Shown: positions 25,712-35,055 of the stretch, in pieces
How positions within the stretch are numbered: position 1 is the first letter of the stretch
Layout of the letters: every line of letters begins with the position of its first letter
Assembly (NCBI GenBank): GCA_001683895.1
Contig: LXQJ01000029.1
Location: forward strand, 1-64,000
Length of the DNA stretch: 64,000 nt
Direction: 5' to 3'
DNA from: Luteimonas sp. ANT-B3E
GTDB lineage: Bacteria; Pseudomonadota; Gammaproteobacteria; Xanthomonadales; Xanthomonadaceae
The notes under the pieces: generated by a model
What the model was told of the DNA's origin: nothing
Databases searched by the model: none
What the model saw: only the letters and a program-made list of their open reading frames with translations
Position numbers and translations under genes: made by a program

Positions 25712-25889
25712 TGAGGAGCATCCTCGTGGTCTGCGCTGCGCCGATTCTGCGTCCGCAGGGATGACGAGCAGGACAACGCGCGGGGGCGAAAAGAACAATC
25801 GACTCCCTGGGCGGTGTCGGTGGCACACACCCAGGCGGCTGCGGGTGCCATCCGTATTGCGCGCATGTCGCCCCAACAGCACGAGCGAG

Positions 25890-28800
25890 TCACGCCGGGG
25901 CGAACAACGCCTCGATGTCGGCCTCGTCGAACTGCAGCGTGGTGCGGGTGCCTCCGCCCAGCAGGGCCTGGGCGAGCCCGGCTTTGCGTTGCTGCATGCG
26001 CTGGATTTTCTCCTCGACCGTGCCCGTGCAGATCAGCTTGTAGACAAACACCGGCTTGTCCTGGCCGATGCGGTGAGCGCGATCAGTGGCCTGTGACTCT
26101 GCGGCCGGATTCCACCAGGGGTCGTAGTGGATCACGGTGTCGGCGGCGGTGAGGTTGAGGCCAACGCCGCCTGCCTTGAGGCTGATCAGGAACAGCGCTA
26201 CCTCGCCGTCCTGGAAACGCCGGATCGGGGTCGCGCGGTCGCGGGTGCTGCCGTCCAGCCGCACGTAGGCGATGCCGCGTTCGCGCACCGCGGCCTCGAT
26301 CAGGTCGAGCATGCCGGTGAACTGCGAGAACAGCAGGATCCTGCGGCCTTCGTCGACCAGTTCATCGAGCATCGGCAACAGCACGTCGAGCTTGGCCGAC
26401 GGCGGCGAGGTACCGGCGGTGCGCGCCTTGCCGTCCAGCTTGACCAGGCGCGGATCGCAGCAGGCCTGGCGCAGCTTGAGCAACGCATCGAGCACTACAA
26501 TGCTCGACTGCGCCAGCCCGCGCTTGGCCAAGGCCTCGCGCACGCGGCCGTGCATCGCCAGGCGCAGGGTTTCGTACAGCTCGCGCTGGCGCCCGGCCAG
26601 TTCGATTTTGTGTTCGATGATGGTCTTGACCGGCAGTTCGGGTGCCACAGATTCCTTGTCCCGGCGCAGCATGAAGGGCGCGATGCGGCGGTTGAGCCGG
26701 GCTTGGCGGTCGGCGTCGCCGTGCTTCTCGATCGGGGTGCGGAAGTGCTTCGCGAAATGCCTGGCATCGCCGAGCAGGCCTGGCAACACGCAGTCCATCT
26801 GCGCCCAAACTTCGCCCAGGTGGTTTTCCACCGGCGTGCCAGTGACGGCCAAGCGGCGTTGCGCCGGGATCACGCGTGCGACCTGCGCGGCATGGCTGCG
26901 CGGGTTCTTGATGGCCTGCGCCTCGTCGAATACCACCAAAGTGAACTGCTGTGCGAGCAGGGCCTCGCGGTCGCGCGGCAGCAGAGCGTAAGTGGTGATG
27001 ACCAGGTCGTGGTCGCCGATGCGGTCGAAGTGCGCGGCACGATCGCTGCCGTGCAGCAGCAGCACGCACAGATCCGGAGTGAACCGTGCGGCCTGGTCGC
27101 ACCAGTTGCCGACCACCGAGGTGGGGCACACCACCAGCGCCGGATGCGGCAGGCGCCCGCGCTGTTTTTCGGCCAGCAGGTGCATCAGCACCTGCAGGGT
27201 CTTGCCCAGCCCCATGTCGTCGGCGAGCACGCCGCCGAGTCGGGCATCAGCCAGGAACTGCAGCCAGCGCAGGCCTTCCAGCTGGTACGGGCGCGGGGTG
27301 GCCAACAATCCCTTGGGCGTGCGCAGGGTGAGATCACGTCCGGCCTTGCGCAGCTGCTCGGCAAAGGCCTGCGCGGATTTCGCTCCGGCCAGCAGCAGTC
27401 CAGCGCCGGATGGCGATTGCAGATCGGCCAGCGCGTCCACGGCCAGGCGCGGGATGCGCAACGACGCGCCTTCGTGCAGGGTCGTCGGCGACATCCACTC
27501 CAGCAGCGGCGCCAGCAGTGCGCGGACGCGAGTCAGCGGCAGCGGCACGCGCCGACGTTCATCCAGCGGCGCCAACCACACGGCGTCGGCGGATTCGTCT
27601 GTGGCAGGCTGCAGCGCAAATCGCGGGTCTTCCAGCGCGCGCGCAAGAATCGGCAGCAGCGACACACGCTCTTCGCCGATCTGGATGCCGAGCTCAACCT
27701 CGAACCACTCACCGCCGCCGGCGTCGTCCAGCGCGCCGTACCAGGCGTCCGGGGCGTCGGTCAGCTGGATCGGATAATCAGGCGCAAACTCGATCAGGAA
27801 CCCCGCGGCGGCGAGCGTCGGACTGAGCGCCGGCATCGCCCCCGGGTCGCGCGAGGCCAGCGGATCGCGCGGCATCCAGTCACTGTCGGCAACCCAGTCG
27901 GTCATCGGCCAGGACAGGCCGCGGTGCTGCGCGGCCTGGGTCAGGCCCAGGTCCAGCAGGCGCTTGAACGCGGCTTGCTCGCTCGCGGCATCGCGCGCGA
28001 TCAGCAGCAGTTCGCCGTTCACCACACGCTGCTCGGGTCGCGCCGAGGATGCCGCGGCGACGCGCTGGCCGCCGTAGTCGAATTCCAGTCGTGCAACGGG
28101 CAGCATCGGCGCACGCACCTGCTGGTGGCGATGCCAGGCAGTCTGCGCTGCGGCATCTTCCGGATCGGGCGCCGCCGCCATGAACGTCAACCGTGGGGTC
28201 GGTGGCCCCTTGATGGTCCGCCGCGATGCCGGCGTCAGTGGTGGCGGCAGCGCGGCGAGCTGTGGCTGCTGCCGCCAATACTCTATGACGTGGTCGACGT
28301 GTCCGGGGGCCAGCGGTGGCATCTCCAGCAGACGCTGCGCCAGTTCGGGATCATGCTCGATGCGGCCAAGGCGCCGCTGCGCGCGATCCACGTAGCACAG
28401 ATGTCCGGCACGCAGCAGCAGCAGCCCGTCGATGCCGTCAGCCAACAGCCGCTGGCTGCCATCGGCCTGCAGCTGCCATTGCCAATGCAGGACCAGCGGC
28501 TCGCCCACCATCAGCTGACCTTCACGTGGCTTCTGCCAGCCGCACCACTGGGTGCCCATCAGTGATTCCACCAGCTCGATGGCGCGTGGACCGCCGAGCC
28601 GGTAGCCATCGCCGCCGCTGGACATCGGCTGCATGCGCAGCGCCGCCACCAGGCTGTACTGGGTGTCGTCGAGATCGTGCTGTTGCGTCATATGGCCGAA
28701 GCCACCGATGCGCAGTGGCTCGGGCTTGCCCCAGTCACCGTTCTTCAGACGGTTCAGCCACACGGGGCGCACCGTCAACGCTGGCAGCCCCGCGCCGCCC

Positions 28801-29216
28801 TCGAGATCGAAGAGGAAGCCCAGGCGTCGCTCGTCCGGCTTCGAGACGGCTGGTGACGAAGGCGGGCGCCGCACAGTCTGGAACCATCGATCCCACGGTG
28901 CAGTGGACACCGTGCGTGCCGCAACCGGGTCCGCGTCCAGGCGATGGAAGAACGCAAGCAGCAGCGCCACCGCGTGTTTGCATTTGCTGCCCAGTGGACA
29001 GCTGCAGCGATGACTCACCAGTTCGAACCCGTCGCCATCCGACGTCATTTCCAGTGAGGTCCGATACGGTCGGCGCTCCGTGCCCAGCACCTCGCCGGTG
29101 AGCCGCCAGGCTTCATCGAGCAGCTCGATGTGTGCCTCGATCACGCGGCCGCGAGCGAAGTAGTCATGGCCGCGCCGGATGCTGTTCTCGTCGAAGACCT
29201 GCCGGAGCAGGTGCAT
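25890..29216 (-). CDS. SWIM zinc-finger SNF2-family DEAD/DEAH-box helicase
   Basis: Large Swi2/Snf2 ATPase of 1108 aa, presumably a DNA translocase that remodels or strips DNA-bound proteins. A SWIM zinc finger lies at residues ~71-81 (CSCPLGSKCKH). A long unassigned middle follows. The helicase core is intact: LADDMGLGKTLQVLMHLL (Walker A), VVFDEAQAIKN (DEAQ box), VTGTPVENHLGE and the C-terminal LKAGGVGLNLTAADTVIHY then QATDRAHRIGQ. The ATG at 29216 begins MHLLRQVFDENSIRRGHDY, the family's usual opening; earlier starts add no conserved sequence. Such genes are widespread in bacteria and need not belong to the adjacent defence patch. Confidence 0.92.
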   Translation of the reverse strand: MHLLRQVFDENSIRRGHDYFARGRVIEAHIELLDEAWRLTGEVLGTERRPYRTSLEMTSDGDGFELVSHRCSCPLGSKCKHAVALLLAFFHRLDADPVAARTVSTAPWDRWFQTVRRPPSSPAVSKPDERRLGFLFDLEGGAGLPALTVRPVWLNRLKNGDWGKPEPLRIGGFGHMTQQHDLDDTQYSLVAALRMQPMSSGGDGYRLGGPRAIELVESLMGTQWCGWQKPREGQLMVGEPLVLHWQWQLQADGSQRLLADGIDGLLLLRAGHLCYVDRAQRRLGRIEHDPELAQRLLEMPPLAPGHVDHVIEYWRQQPQLAALPPPLTPASRRTIKGPPTPRLTFMAAAPDPEDAAAQTAWHRHQQVRAPMLPVARLEFDYGGQRVAAASSARPEQRVVNGELLLIARDAASEQAAFKRLLDLGLTQAAQHRGLSWPMTDWVADSDWMPRDPLASRDPGAMPALSPTLAAAGFLIEFAPDYPIQLTDAPDAWYGALDDAGGGEWFEVELGIQIGEERVSLLPILARALEDPRFALQPATDESADAVWLAPLDERRRVPLPLTRVRALLAPLLEWMSPTTLHEGASLRIPRLAVDALADLQSPSGAGLLLAGAKSAQAFAEQLRKAGRDLTLRTPKGLLATPRPYQLEGLRWLQFLADARLGGVLADDMGLGKTLQVLMHLLAEKQRGRLPHPALVVCPTSVVGNWCDQAARFTPDLCVLLLHGSDRAAHFDRIGDHDLVITTYALLPRDREALLAQQFTLVVFDEAQAIKNPRSHAAQVARVIPAQRRLAVTGTPVENHLGEVWAQMDCVLPGLLGDARHFAKHFRTPIEKHGDADRQARLNRRIAPFMLRRDKESVAPELPVKTIIEHKIELAGRQRELYETLRLAMHGRVREALAKRGLAQSSIVVLDALLKLRQACCDPRLVKLDGKARTAGTSPPSAKLDVLLPMLDELVDEGRRILLFSQFTGMLDLIEAAVRERGIAYVRLDGSTRDRATPIRRFQDGEVALFLISLKAGGVGLNLTAADTVIHYDPWWNPAAESQATDRAHRIGQDKPVFVYKLICTGTVEEKIQRMQQRKAGLAQALLGGGTRTTLQFDEADIEALFAPA

Positions 29217-29395
29217 CTGCTGTGCGCCGCTGCGCGAGGGAGTTGTCACGAGGATGAGAGGCGATGGGAAAGCGCCGCAGTCTAGCGGAGTCGGTCTGGA
29301 CGACCACCGTCTGCGCGCGCAACGAGCCCGTTTCTGCATGCGCACTGCGCCATCGGGGGCCCGGTCGCGCCTCCTGTGGCTGCTAGCATCAGCGC

Positions 29396-30406
29396 ATGGA
29401 TTCCCTCACTCAGATTGTCCTCGGCGCCGCGGTCGCCGCCGCTGCTGCGCCTGCGCGCGATCGTCGCGCCGCACTGCTGGCCGGGGCCGCGCTCGGGACG
29501 CTGCCGGACCTGGATTCGCTGCCGCTCATGCTGCTGACCGACGATCCGGTCGCCCTGATGACGCTGCATCGGGGAGTGAGCCACTCACTGTTCGTGCTGC
29601 CCGTGCTCGGCTGCCTGCTGTGGTGGTGGTTCGGTCGCAGGAACGGGCGGGTCGCGGCGTCGCCGCACCGTTGGTTCTGGGCCATCCAGATGGCGCTGCT
29701 GACACACCCGCTGCTGGATGCGTTCACGGTCTACGGCGCGCAGCTGCTGCGGCCCCTGTCGACGCCGCCGGTGATGTGGTCGAGCCTGTTCATCATCGAC
29801 CCGATGTACACGATCTGGCTGCTGGGCGCCGTGGTCGCGGCCTGGTCGCTGCGTGCGCGCCCGGCCGCGCAGCGCGCGCTGGTCGCCGGCCTGGTGGTCA
29901 GCACTGGCTACATCGGCTGGTCACTTGCGGCCAAGGCGATGGTCGACCACGAGGCGGAGCTGGCACTGGCGGCCATGGGACTGGGGGACGCGCCGCGGTT
30001 CTCGGCGCCGACGCCGCTCAATACCGTGCTCTGGCGCGTCGTGGCGATGACGCCGTCTGGCTACGTCGAAGGCCACCGCTCGCTGTGGGCGGACCGCGGG
30101 CGCCCGATGGTCTTCACCGGATATCCATCGGACACCCAGGCGCTTCGCGAGGCCGCCACGGTGCCTGCCGTGGGGCGCCTGGCATGGTTCAACCATGGCT
30201 TCATGCGGGCGCGCGTCGACGACGACGGCCTCGAGCTGGCGGACCTGCGCATGGGCGCCGAGCCGGACTACTTCTTCCGCTTCGTCGTGGCCGAGCGCGA
30301 TGCGGGGGGCTGGCGTGCGATCACGCCACGCCAGCGCGAAACCGGCCGCGACGCCGGGTCGCTGCTCGACGGCACCTGGCGTGGCATCACCCGCGGCATG
30401 GAATGA
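29396..30406 (+). CDS. YdjM-family membrane-bound metal-dependent hydrolase
   Basis: Inner-membrane protein of 336 aa. The N-terminal half has several hydrophobic helices and conserved charged motifs: MDSLTQIVLGAAV, GTLPDLDSLPL (Asp pair), HRGVSHSLFVLP (His residues) and HPLLDAFTVYG. These match the metal-ligand pattern of the YdjM family (PF04307). The C-terminal ~150 residues form a soluble domain of unknown role with VFTGYPSDTQALREAA. The substrate is unknown. It is divergent from the helicase gene. Confidence 0.85.
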   Translation: MDSLTQIVLGAAVAAAAAPARDRRAALLAGAALGTLPDLDSLPLMLLTDDPVALMTLHRGVSHSLFVLPVLGCLLWWWFGRRNGRVAASPHRWFWAIQMALLTHPLLDAFTVYGAQLLRPLSTPPVMWSSLFIIDPMYTIWLLGAVVAAWSLRARPAAQRALVAGLVVSTGYIGWSLAAKAMVDHEAELALAAMGLGDAPRFSAPTPLNTVLWRVVAMTPSGYVEGHRSLWADRGRPMVFTGYPSDTQALREAATVPAVGRLAWFNHGFMRARVDDDGLELADLRMGAEPDYFFRFVVAERDAGGWRAITPRQRETGRDAGSLLDGTWRGITRGME

Positions 30407-30834
30407 GGCGCGGTCGCGGCACGCGCGACGAGACGCGCCGGTAAACGCCGCATCTGGTGCATCGCCCCCGGGCCACCCGCAACCGGTAGCCGCCCGTCGG
30501 TCGTTCCGGGTCGCGATCGGCGCACGGCGCCGCGCGGGGATGTGCCAGCAGCTCACGTCGCGCGCATGCGGTTGAAGGCACGATGACGAGCCGTCGAGCA
30601 GGATGCTAAAACGTCCAGGACGATGCACGGCACGGTGTGTCGCCTCCCTGGTATGACCGGTGGTCGCCGGGCATGGTGAGATGCGCTCGCTTTTGGTGAT
30701 CGCCCACCAGGGACGCGGGTGTGCTGCACAAGCCGCCGACGGTGGATTTCCGTAGTTCGGCGTCAACGTCGCACAGCCAGCCCCTTCCCTCGCGCGCCAC
30801 AGGGCGCCGTTCACGGACAACCCAAGGATCCGAC
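30407..30834. other. 428-base gap without a recognisable gene
   Basis: No frame on either strand resembles a known protein, and no tRNA or small RNA is evident. The stretch probably holds the promoter and leader of the carbonic anhydrase gene, but I cannot point to convincing -35/-10 boxes. Confidence 0.5.
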
Positions 30835-31611
30835 ATGCCTTCCATGACCCCGCATGACATCTCATCTTCGCGTCGTCGCGCACTCGGCACCCTGTGCAGC
30901 TGCGCTGGCGCCGCCGGGCTGACCCCGCTGCTTGGCGGCGGAGCGCTGCGTTCGCTGGTCGCCGGCGGTCTCGCCGCGACCGCGGCCGCACCGGCGCTTG
31001 CCGCCAACGTCAAGTCCAACATCACGCCGGACGCGGCACTCGAGATGCTGAAAGCCGGCAATCGCGCCTTTCTCAAGGGTGAGTTGCCGCCGATCATCAA
31101 CAACGCCGAGCGGCGGCTGCAGATCGCGGAGTCACAGGCCCCATTCGCGGTGCTGGTGAGCTGTTCGGATTCACGCGTGCCGCCCGAGGCCCTGTTCGGC
31201 CGCGGCCTGGGTGACTTGTTCATCGTGCGCGTGGCCGGCAACACCATTTCACAGCAAGGCCTGGGCAGCATCGAGTACGCGGTCGCCGAACTTGGCGTGC
31301 CGCTGGTGCTGATCCTGGGCCACCAGCGCTGCGGCGCGGTGGCCGCCGCGGTGTCCGTCGTCCGCGAATCGACGCTGTTCCCCGGCGCGATAGGCGACAT
31401 GGTGCAGCCGATCCTGCCGGCGGCGATCACCACGCGCGCGGACGAGGGCGACTGGCTGGACAACGCCGTGCGCCGCAATGTCGTCAACGTCGCCGAGAAG
31501 CTGAAGATCTCCGGCAAGCTGATCGAGGATCCGATCGAGGAGGGCAGGCTGCGCGTCGTCGGTGCCCGCTACGACCTCGACAATGGCACCGTCGATTTCT
31601 TCCACGAGTAA
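30835..31611 (+). CDS. Exported beta-carbonic anhydrase
   Basis: Zinc enzyme that interconverts CO2 and bicarbonate. It has 258 aa. The N-terminus has SSRRRALGTLCSCAGAAG, then a hydrophobic stretch to APALAAN: a twin-arginine-like signal that would send the folded enzyme to the periplasm. Zinc ligands Cys110, His163 and Cys166 and the Asp112/Arg114 dyad are visible in CSDSRVP and GHQRCGAV. The ATG at 30835 keeps the signal intact. The gene stands alone. Confidence 0.92.
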   Translation: MPSMTPHDISSSRRRALGTLCSCAGAAGLTPLLGGGALRSLVAGGLAATAAAPALAANVKSNITPDAALEMLKAGNRAFLKGELPPIINNAERRLQIAESQAPFAVLVSCSDSRVPPEALFGRGLGDLFIVRVAGNTISQQGLGSIEYAVAELGVPLVLILGHQRCGAVAAAVSVVRESTLFPGAIGDMVQPILPAAITTRADEGDWLDNAVRRNVVNVAEKLKISGKLIEDPIEEGRLRVVGARYDLDNGTVDFFHE

Positions 31612-31667
31612 CCCCGTCTCTTGCCGATGCACGGGTCCGGGCCGTGCCCGACCGGCGCGAGCCCGGC

Positions 31668-32666
31668 TCAGGCGGCGAGAGATGCGTGGCGCGCGTCGCT
31701 GTCCGCCAGCGCATCGAAATACTCGCGCGTGAGCCGCAGCTGCTCCGCTGCCGTTCCCGCAACCACGACGCGGCCGCGGAATTCCGCGTGCTCGGCGTGG
31801 CCGCGGACGTACCAGCCCAGGTGCTTGCGGGCGATGCGCACGCCGCTGCGCTCGCCGTAGAACGCGTGCAGCGCGGCGAGGTGCGACAGCAGGATGTCGC
31901 GCACCTCGTCGCGCGCAGGCGGCGGCAGGTCTTCGCCGGTGGCGAGGAAGTGCGCGATCTCGCGGAAGATCCACGGCCGTCCCTGCGCGGCGCGGCCGAC
32001 CATGACCGCATCCGCCCCGGTGTGCCGCAGCACCTCCACGGCGCGCCGCGACGAGTCGATGTCGCCGTTGGCGATCACCGGGATCTCCAGCTCCGACTTG
32101 ATGCGCGCGATGGTGTCGTACTCGGCGGTACCGGTGTACTGCTGGTCGCGGGTGCGCCCGTGTACCGCAAGCGCTTGAACGCCGCAGTCCTGGGCGATGC
32201 GCGCGATCACCGGGGCGTTGCGGTGCATGGCGTCCCAGCCGGTGCGGATCTTCAGCGTCACCGGCACGTCCACCGCCGCCACCACCGCCGCGACGATCCG
32301 CGCGACCAGCGCCTCGTCGCGCATCAGTGCCGATCCCGCCCACGCGCTGCAGACCTTCTTCGCCGGGCAGCCCATGTTGATGTCGATGATCTGCGCGCCG
32401 TGGGCCACGTTGTGGCGCGCGGCCGCCGCCATGACCTCGGGGACGGTGCCGGCGATCTGCACGCCCACCGGGGCCGGCTCGCCGTCATGGTCCATTCGGT
32501 GACGCGACTTGCTGGTGTCCCAGAAGCGCGGGTCGCTAGTCGTCATCTCCGACATCGCCAGCCCCGCACCCAGGCGCTTGCAGAGCTGCCGGAACGGCTT
32601 GTCGGTGACGCCTGCCATCGGCGCCAGTACGACGTTCGGGGCGATGGTGTAGGGGCCAATGCGCAT
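31668..32666 (-). CDS. dusB: tRNA-dihydrouridine synthase B-type
   Basis: FMN enzyme that reduces uridines in the tRNA D-loop. It has 332 aa. NVVLAPMAGVTDKPFRQLC starts the TIM barrel. DINMGCPAKKVCSAWAGSAL contains the catalytic Cys100. VHGRTRDQQYTG and VIANGDIDS then GADAVMVGRAAQGRPWIF bind FMN and tRNA. DusB genes often precede fis; here the downstream neighbour is the convergent carbonic anhydrase gene, so fis is not adjacent. Confidence 0.94.
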   Translation of the reverse strand: MRIGPYTIAPNVVLAPMAGVTDKPFRQLCKRLGAGLAMSEMTTSDPRFWDTSKSRHRMDHDGEPAPVGVQIAGTVPEVMAAAARHNVAHGAQIIDINMGCPAKKVCSAWAGSALMRDEALVARIVAAVVAAVDVPVTLKIRTGWDAMHRNAPVIARIAQDCGVQALAVHGRTRDQQYTGTAEYDTIARIKSELEIPVIANGDIDSSRRAVEVLRHTGADAVMVGRAAQGRPWIFREIAHFLATGEDLPPPARDEVRDILLSHLAALHAFYGERSGVRIARKHLGWYVRGHAEHAEFRGRVVVAGTAAEQLRLTREYFDALADSDARHASLAA

Positions 32667-32714
32667 CGGCAGAGTGTAGCGCCGGCGCCGCGCGCAACCG
32701 GCCCGGGCGCCCGC

Positions 32715-33680
32715 TCAGTCGGTGAAACGCGCGTCGACGTCTTGGCGCGTCGGCATGCCCGCGGCCGCGCCGTGGGCTTCGGTCGACAGTGCCGCGAAGC
32801 GCTGGGCGACGCGCAGCAGGGCCGCGAACGGCAGCGAAGGCGAAGTCGCAAGCATCGCCGCCAGCGCGCCGCTGAAGGCATCGCCGGCGCCGGTGGTGTC
32901 CACCGGGCGCACGGCTTCCGCGCCCAGTCGGTAGTAGGCGCGGTCGTCGCCGCGCAGCGCGTCGTCGGCGTGCGAGACGAAGCAGCCGCTGGCGCCCAGC
33001 GTCACCACGACGCTGCCTGCGTGCGACAGCTCGCGGCACAGCGCGTGCAGGCGCGCCTGGTCGATGCCGGAGATCGTGTCGGGGTCGATGCGGTCACCGA
33101 CATGACGCGCCAGCAGCCCGGCGAACTCGGTCTCGTTGGGCGTCACGATGTCGGCCAGCGCCAGCAGCTCGCCGCTGGTGGCGGCGTTGGCCGGCGCCGG
33201 GTTGAGCATCGTGGTGGCGCCGTGCGCGCGACCGGCGCGCAGCGCGGCGATCACGGCGTCTGCCGGCGATTCAAGCTGCGCCAGCACCACGGCGGCGCCG
33301 ACGAAGGCCGCCGCGTGCGCAGCGACGTGCGAGGCGGGCAGCAGCGCGTTGGCGCCGGCACCGACCATGATGCAGTTGCGCCCCTGTTCGTCGAGGTAGA
33401 TGCCGGCCGTCCCCGTTGGCGCGTCGGCCGCGAACGCCGCCACCGCGATGCCGTCTGCCGCCGCCAGCGTTCGCGCCAGCGCGCCGGCGACGTCGTCGCC
33501 CAGCGCGCAGACGAAGGTGGTGACCGCCCCCGCGCGCGCCGCGGCGGTGGCCTGGTTGAAGCCCTTGCCACCGGGTCCAGACGCGTAGCGCCCGGCGAGT
33601 GTCTCGCCCGGCAGTGGCAGCGTCCCCGCGGTCCAGACGTGGTCGACGTTGAACGACCCCAGCACCACGACCCGTGCCAT
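32715..33680 (-). CDS. rbsK: Ribokinase
   Basis: PfkB-family kinase that phosphorylates D-ribose at O5. It has 321 aa. VVVLGSFNVDHVW and the di-glycine motif SGPGGKGFNQATAAARAG lie at the N-terminus. TPNETEF is in the middle, and the C-terminal anion hole and catalytic Asp are in RPVDTTGAGDAFSGAL. The ATG at 33680 is four bases after the transporter stop; a TTG at 33692 would overlap that gene. With the nucleoside transporter upstream it likely completes uptake and salvage of nucleoside-derived ribose. Confidence 0.92.
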   Translation of the reverse strand: MARVVVLGSFNVDHVWTAGTLPLPGETLAGRYASGPGGKGFNQATAAARAGAVTTFVCALGDDVAGALARTLAAADGIAVAAFAADAPTGTAGIYLDEQGRNCIMVGAGANALLPASHVAAHAAAFVGAAVVLAQLESPADAVIAALRAGRAHGATTMLNPAPANAATSGELLALADIVTPNETEFAGLLARHVGDRIDPDTISGIDQARLHALCRELSHAGSVVVTLGASGCFVSHADDALRGDDRAYYRLGAEAVRPVDTTGAGDAFSGALAAMLATSPSLPFAALLRVAQRFAALSTEAHGAAAGMPTRQDVDARFTD

Positions 33681-33684
33681 CGGC

Positions 33685-34980
33685 TCAGCCAAAGTGGGTC
33701 AGGACGCCGGCGATGGTCGCCGTCATCATGGTGGCGATCGACCCGCCCAGCACCGCGCGCAGGCCAAAGCGCGCGAGGTCGGCGCGGCGTTCCGGCGCGA
33801 TGCCGCCGATACCGCCGATCTGGATCGCGATCGAGCTGAAGTTGGCGAAGCCGCACAGCGCGTACGTCGCGATCAGCGTGCCCTGCGGTGTCAGCGACAC
33901 GCCGGCGACGTTGCCGCGCAGGATCTCGCCGAGCTGCACGTACGCGACGAACTCGTTGAGCACCACCTTGGTGCCGATCAGTCCACCGACGGTGCTCGCG
34001 TCCTGCCACGGCACGCCGATCACCCAGGCCAACGGCGCCAGCACCGCGCCGAGCAGGGACGACAGGTCGGTCGGGCGCCCGATCAGCTGCTGCAGCCCGG
34101 TGACCTCGCCGAACCACGTCAGCGGGGCGTTCAACAGCGCGATCAAGGCGATGAAGGCGAGCAGCATCGCACCGACGTTCAGCGCCAGCTTCAGGCCGTC
34201 GGCCGCACCGGAGGCGGCGGCATCGATGACGTTGGCCGTCGTCTTTTCGACGTTGACGCGGACCCGACCGAGGGTCAGCGGCTGCTGGGTCTCGGGCACC
34301 AGGATCTTGGCGATCACCAGCGTCGCCGGCGCAGCCATGAAGCTCGCGGTGATCAGGTGCTTGGCGTAGGACGCCTGCAGCGCCGGGTCGCCGCCGCCCA
34401 GCAGCAGCACGTACGCGCCAAGCACGCCGCCGGCGATGGTGGCCATGCCGCCGACCATCAGCGTCAGCAGCTCGGACGGCGTCATGCCGGCGATGTAGGG
34501 GCGTACGACCAGCGGCGCCTCTGTCTGGCCGATGAAGGCGTTGGCGCAGACCGACAGCGTCTCCGCGCCGGATACGCGCATCAGCTTGGTGATCACCCAC
34601 GCCATGCCCTGCACGATCTTCTGCATCGCGCCCAGGTGGTAGAGCACGCTCATGAAGCTGGCGAAGAAGATGATCGTCGGCAACACCTGGAACGCGAACA
34701 CGAAGCCGAACTTGGTCGGGTCGGCGAAGTCGCCGAAGATGAAACGCGCGCCCTGGGTGGTGAATCCGAGCAGCCGCACGAAGCCGCTGGACAGGGCGTC
34801 GAAGAGGATGGCGCCCCAGGGCGTCAGCAGCACCAGCGAGGCGATCGCGAGCTGGAGGGTGAGGCCGATGGCGACCAGGCGCCAGTCCACGCGCCAGCGG
34901 TTGTTGGAGAACAGCCAGGTCAGGCCGATCAGCACCGCAAGACCGAACAGGCCGAAGCCGATCCGCGAAAGACCTTCCAT
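33685..34980 (-). CDS. NupC-family concentrative nucleoside transporter
   Basis: Ion-coupled inner-membrane nucleoside importer of 431 aa, the normal CNT length. Family signatures are LPTIIFFASFMSVLYHLGAMQKIV, NAFIGQTEAPLVVRPYI (nucleoside site) and NEFVAYVQLGEI with CGFANFSSIAIQIGGIGGIAP (transport core). The N-terminus has three hydrophobic helices. The ATG at 34980 is used. It is the first gene of a two-gene unit with ribokinase. Confidence 0.93.
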   Translation of the reverse strand: MEGLSRIGFGLFGLAVLIGLTWLFSNNRWRVDWRLVAIGLTLQLAIASLVLLTPWGAILFDALSSGFVRLLGFTTQGARFIFGDFADPTKFGFVFAFQVLPTIIFFASFMSVLYHLGAMQKIVQGMAWVITKLMRVSGAETLSVCANAFIGQTEAPLVVRPYIAGMTPSELLTLMVGGMATIAGGVLGAYVLLLGGGDPALQASYAKHLITASFMAAPATLVIAKILVPETQQPLTLGRVRVNVEKTTANVIDAAASGAADGLKLALNVGAMLLAFIALIALLNAPLTWFGEVTGLQQLIGRPTDLSSLLGAVLAPLAWVIGVPWQDASTVGGLIGTKVVLNEFVAYVQLGEILRGNVAGVSLTPQGTLIATYALCGFANFSSIAIQIGGIGGIAPERRADLARFGLRAVLGGSIATMMTATIAGVLTHFG

Positions 34981-35055
34981 TCCGTTTCCCGAGAGCGCCC
35001 CGCGGCGTGGGCGCAGCCTAGTGCAGGCAGCGGGTGCCGGCAACCGCGCGCGCGC

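Noticed and set aside
25712-25889. REP-like or antitoxin element between the nucleotidyltransferase and helicase genes
   Set aside because: A stretch like GTCCGCAGGGATGACGAG recalls xanthomonad REP sequences, but there is a single copy and no convincing stem.
20391-29216. The methylase and SNF2 helicase as parts of a DISARM or BREX defence island
   Set aside because: No drmA/B/C, brxC, pglZ or phospholipase-D genes are present. The helicase has the SWIM architecture of a widespread housekeeping type, and the methylase has a fused nuclease-like N-terminus.
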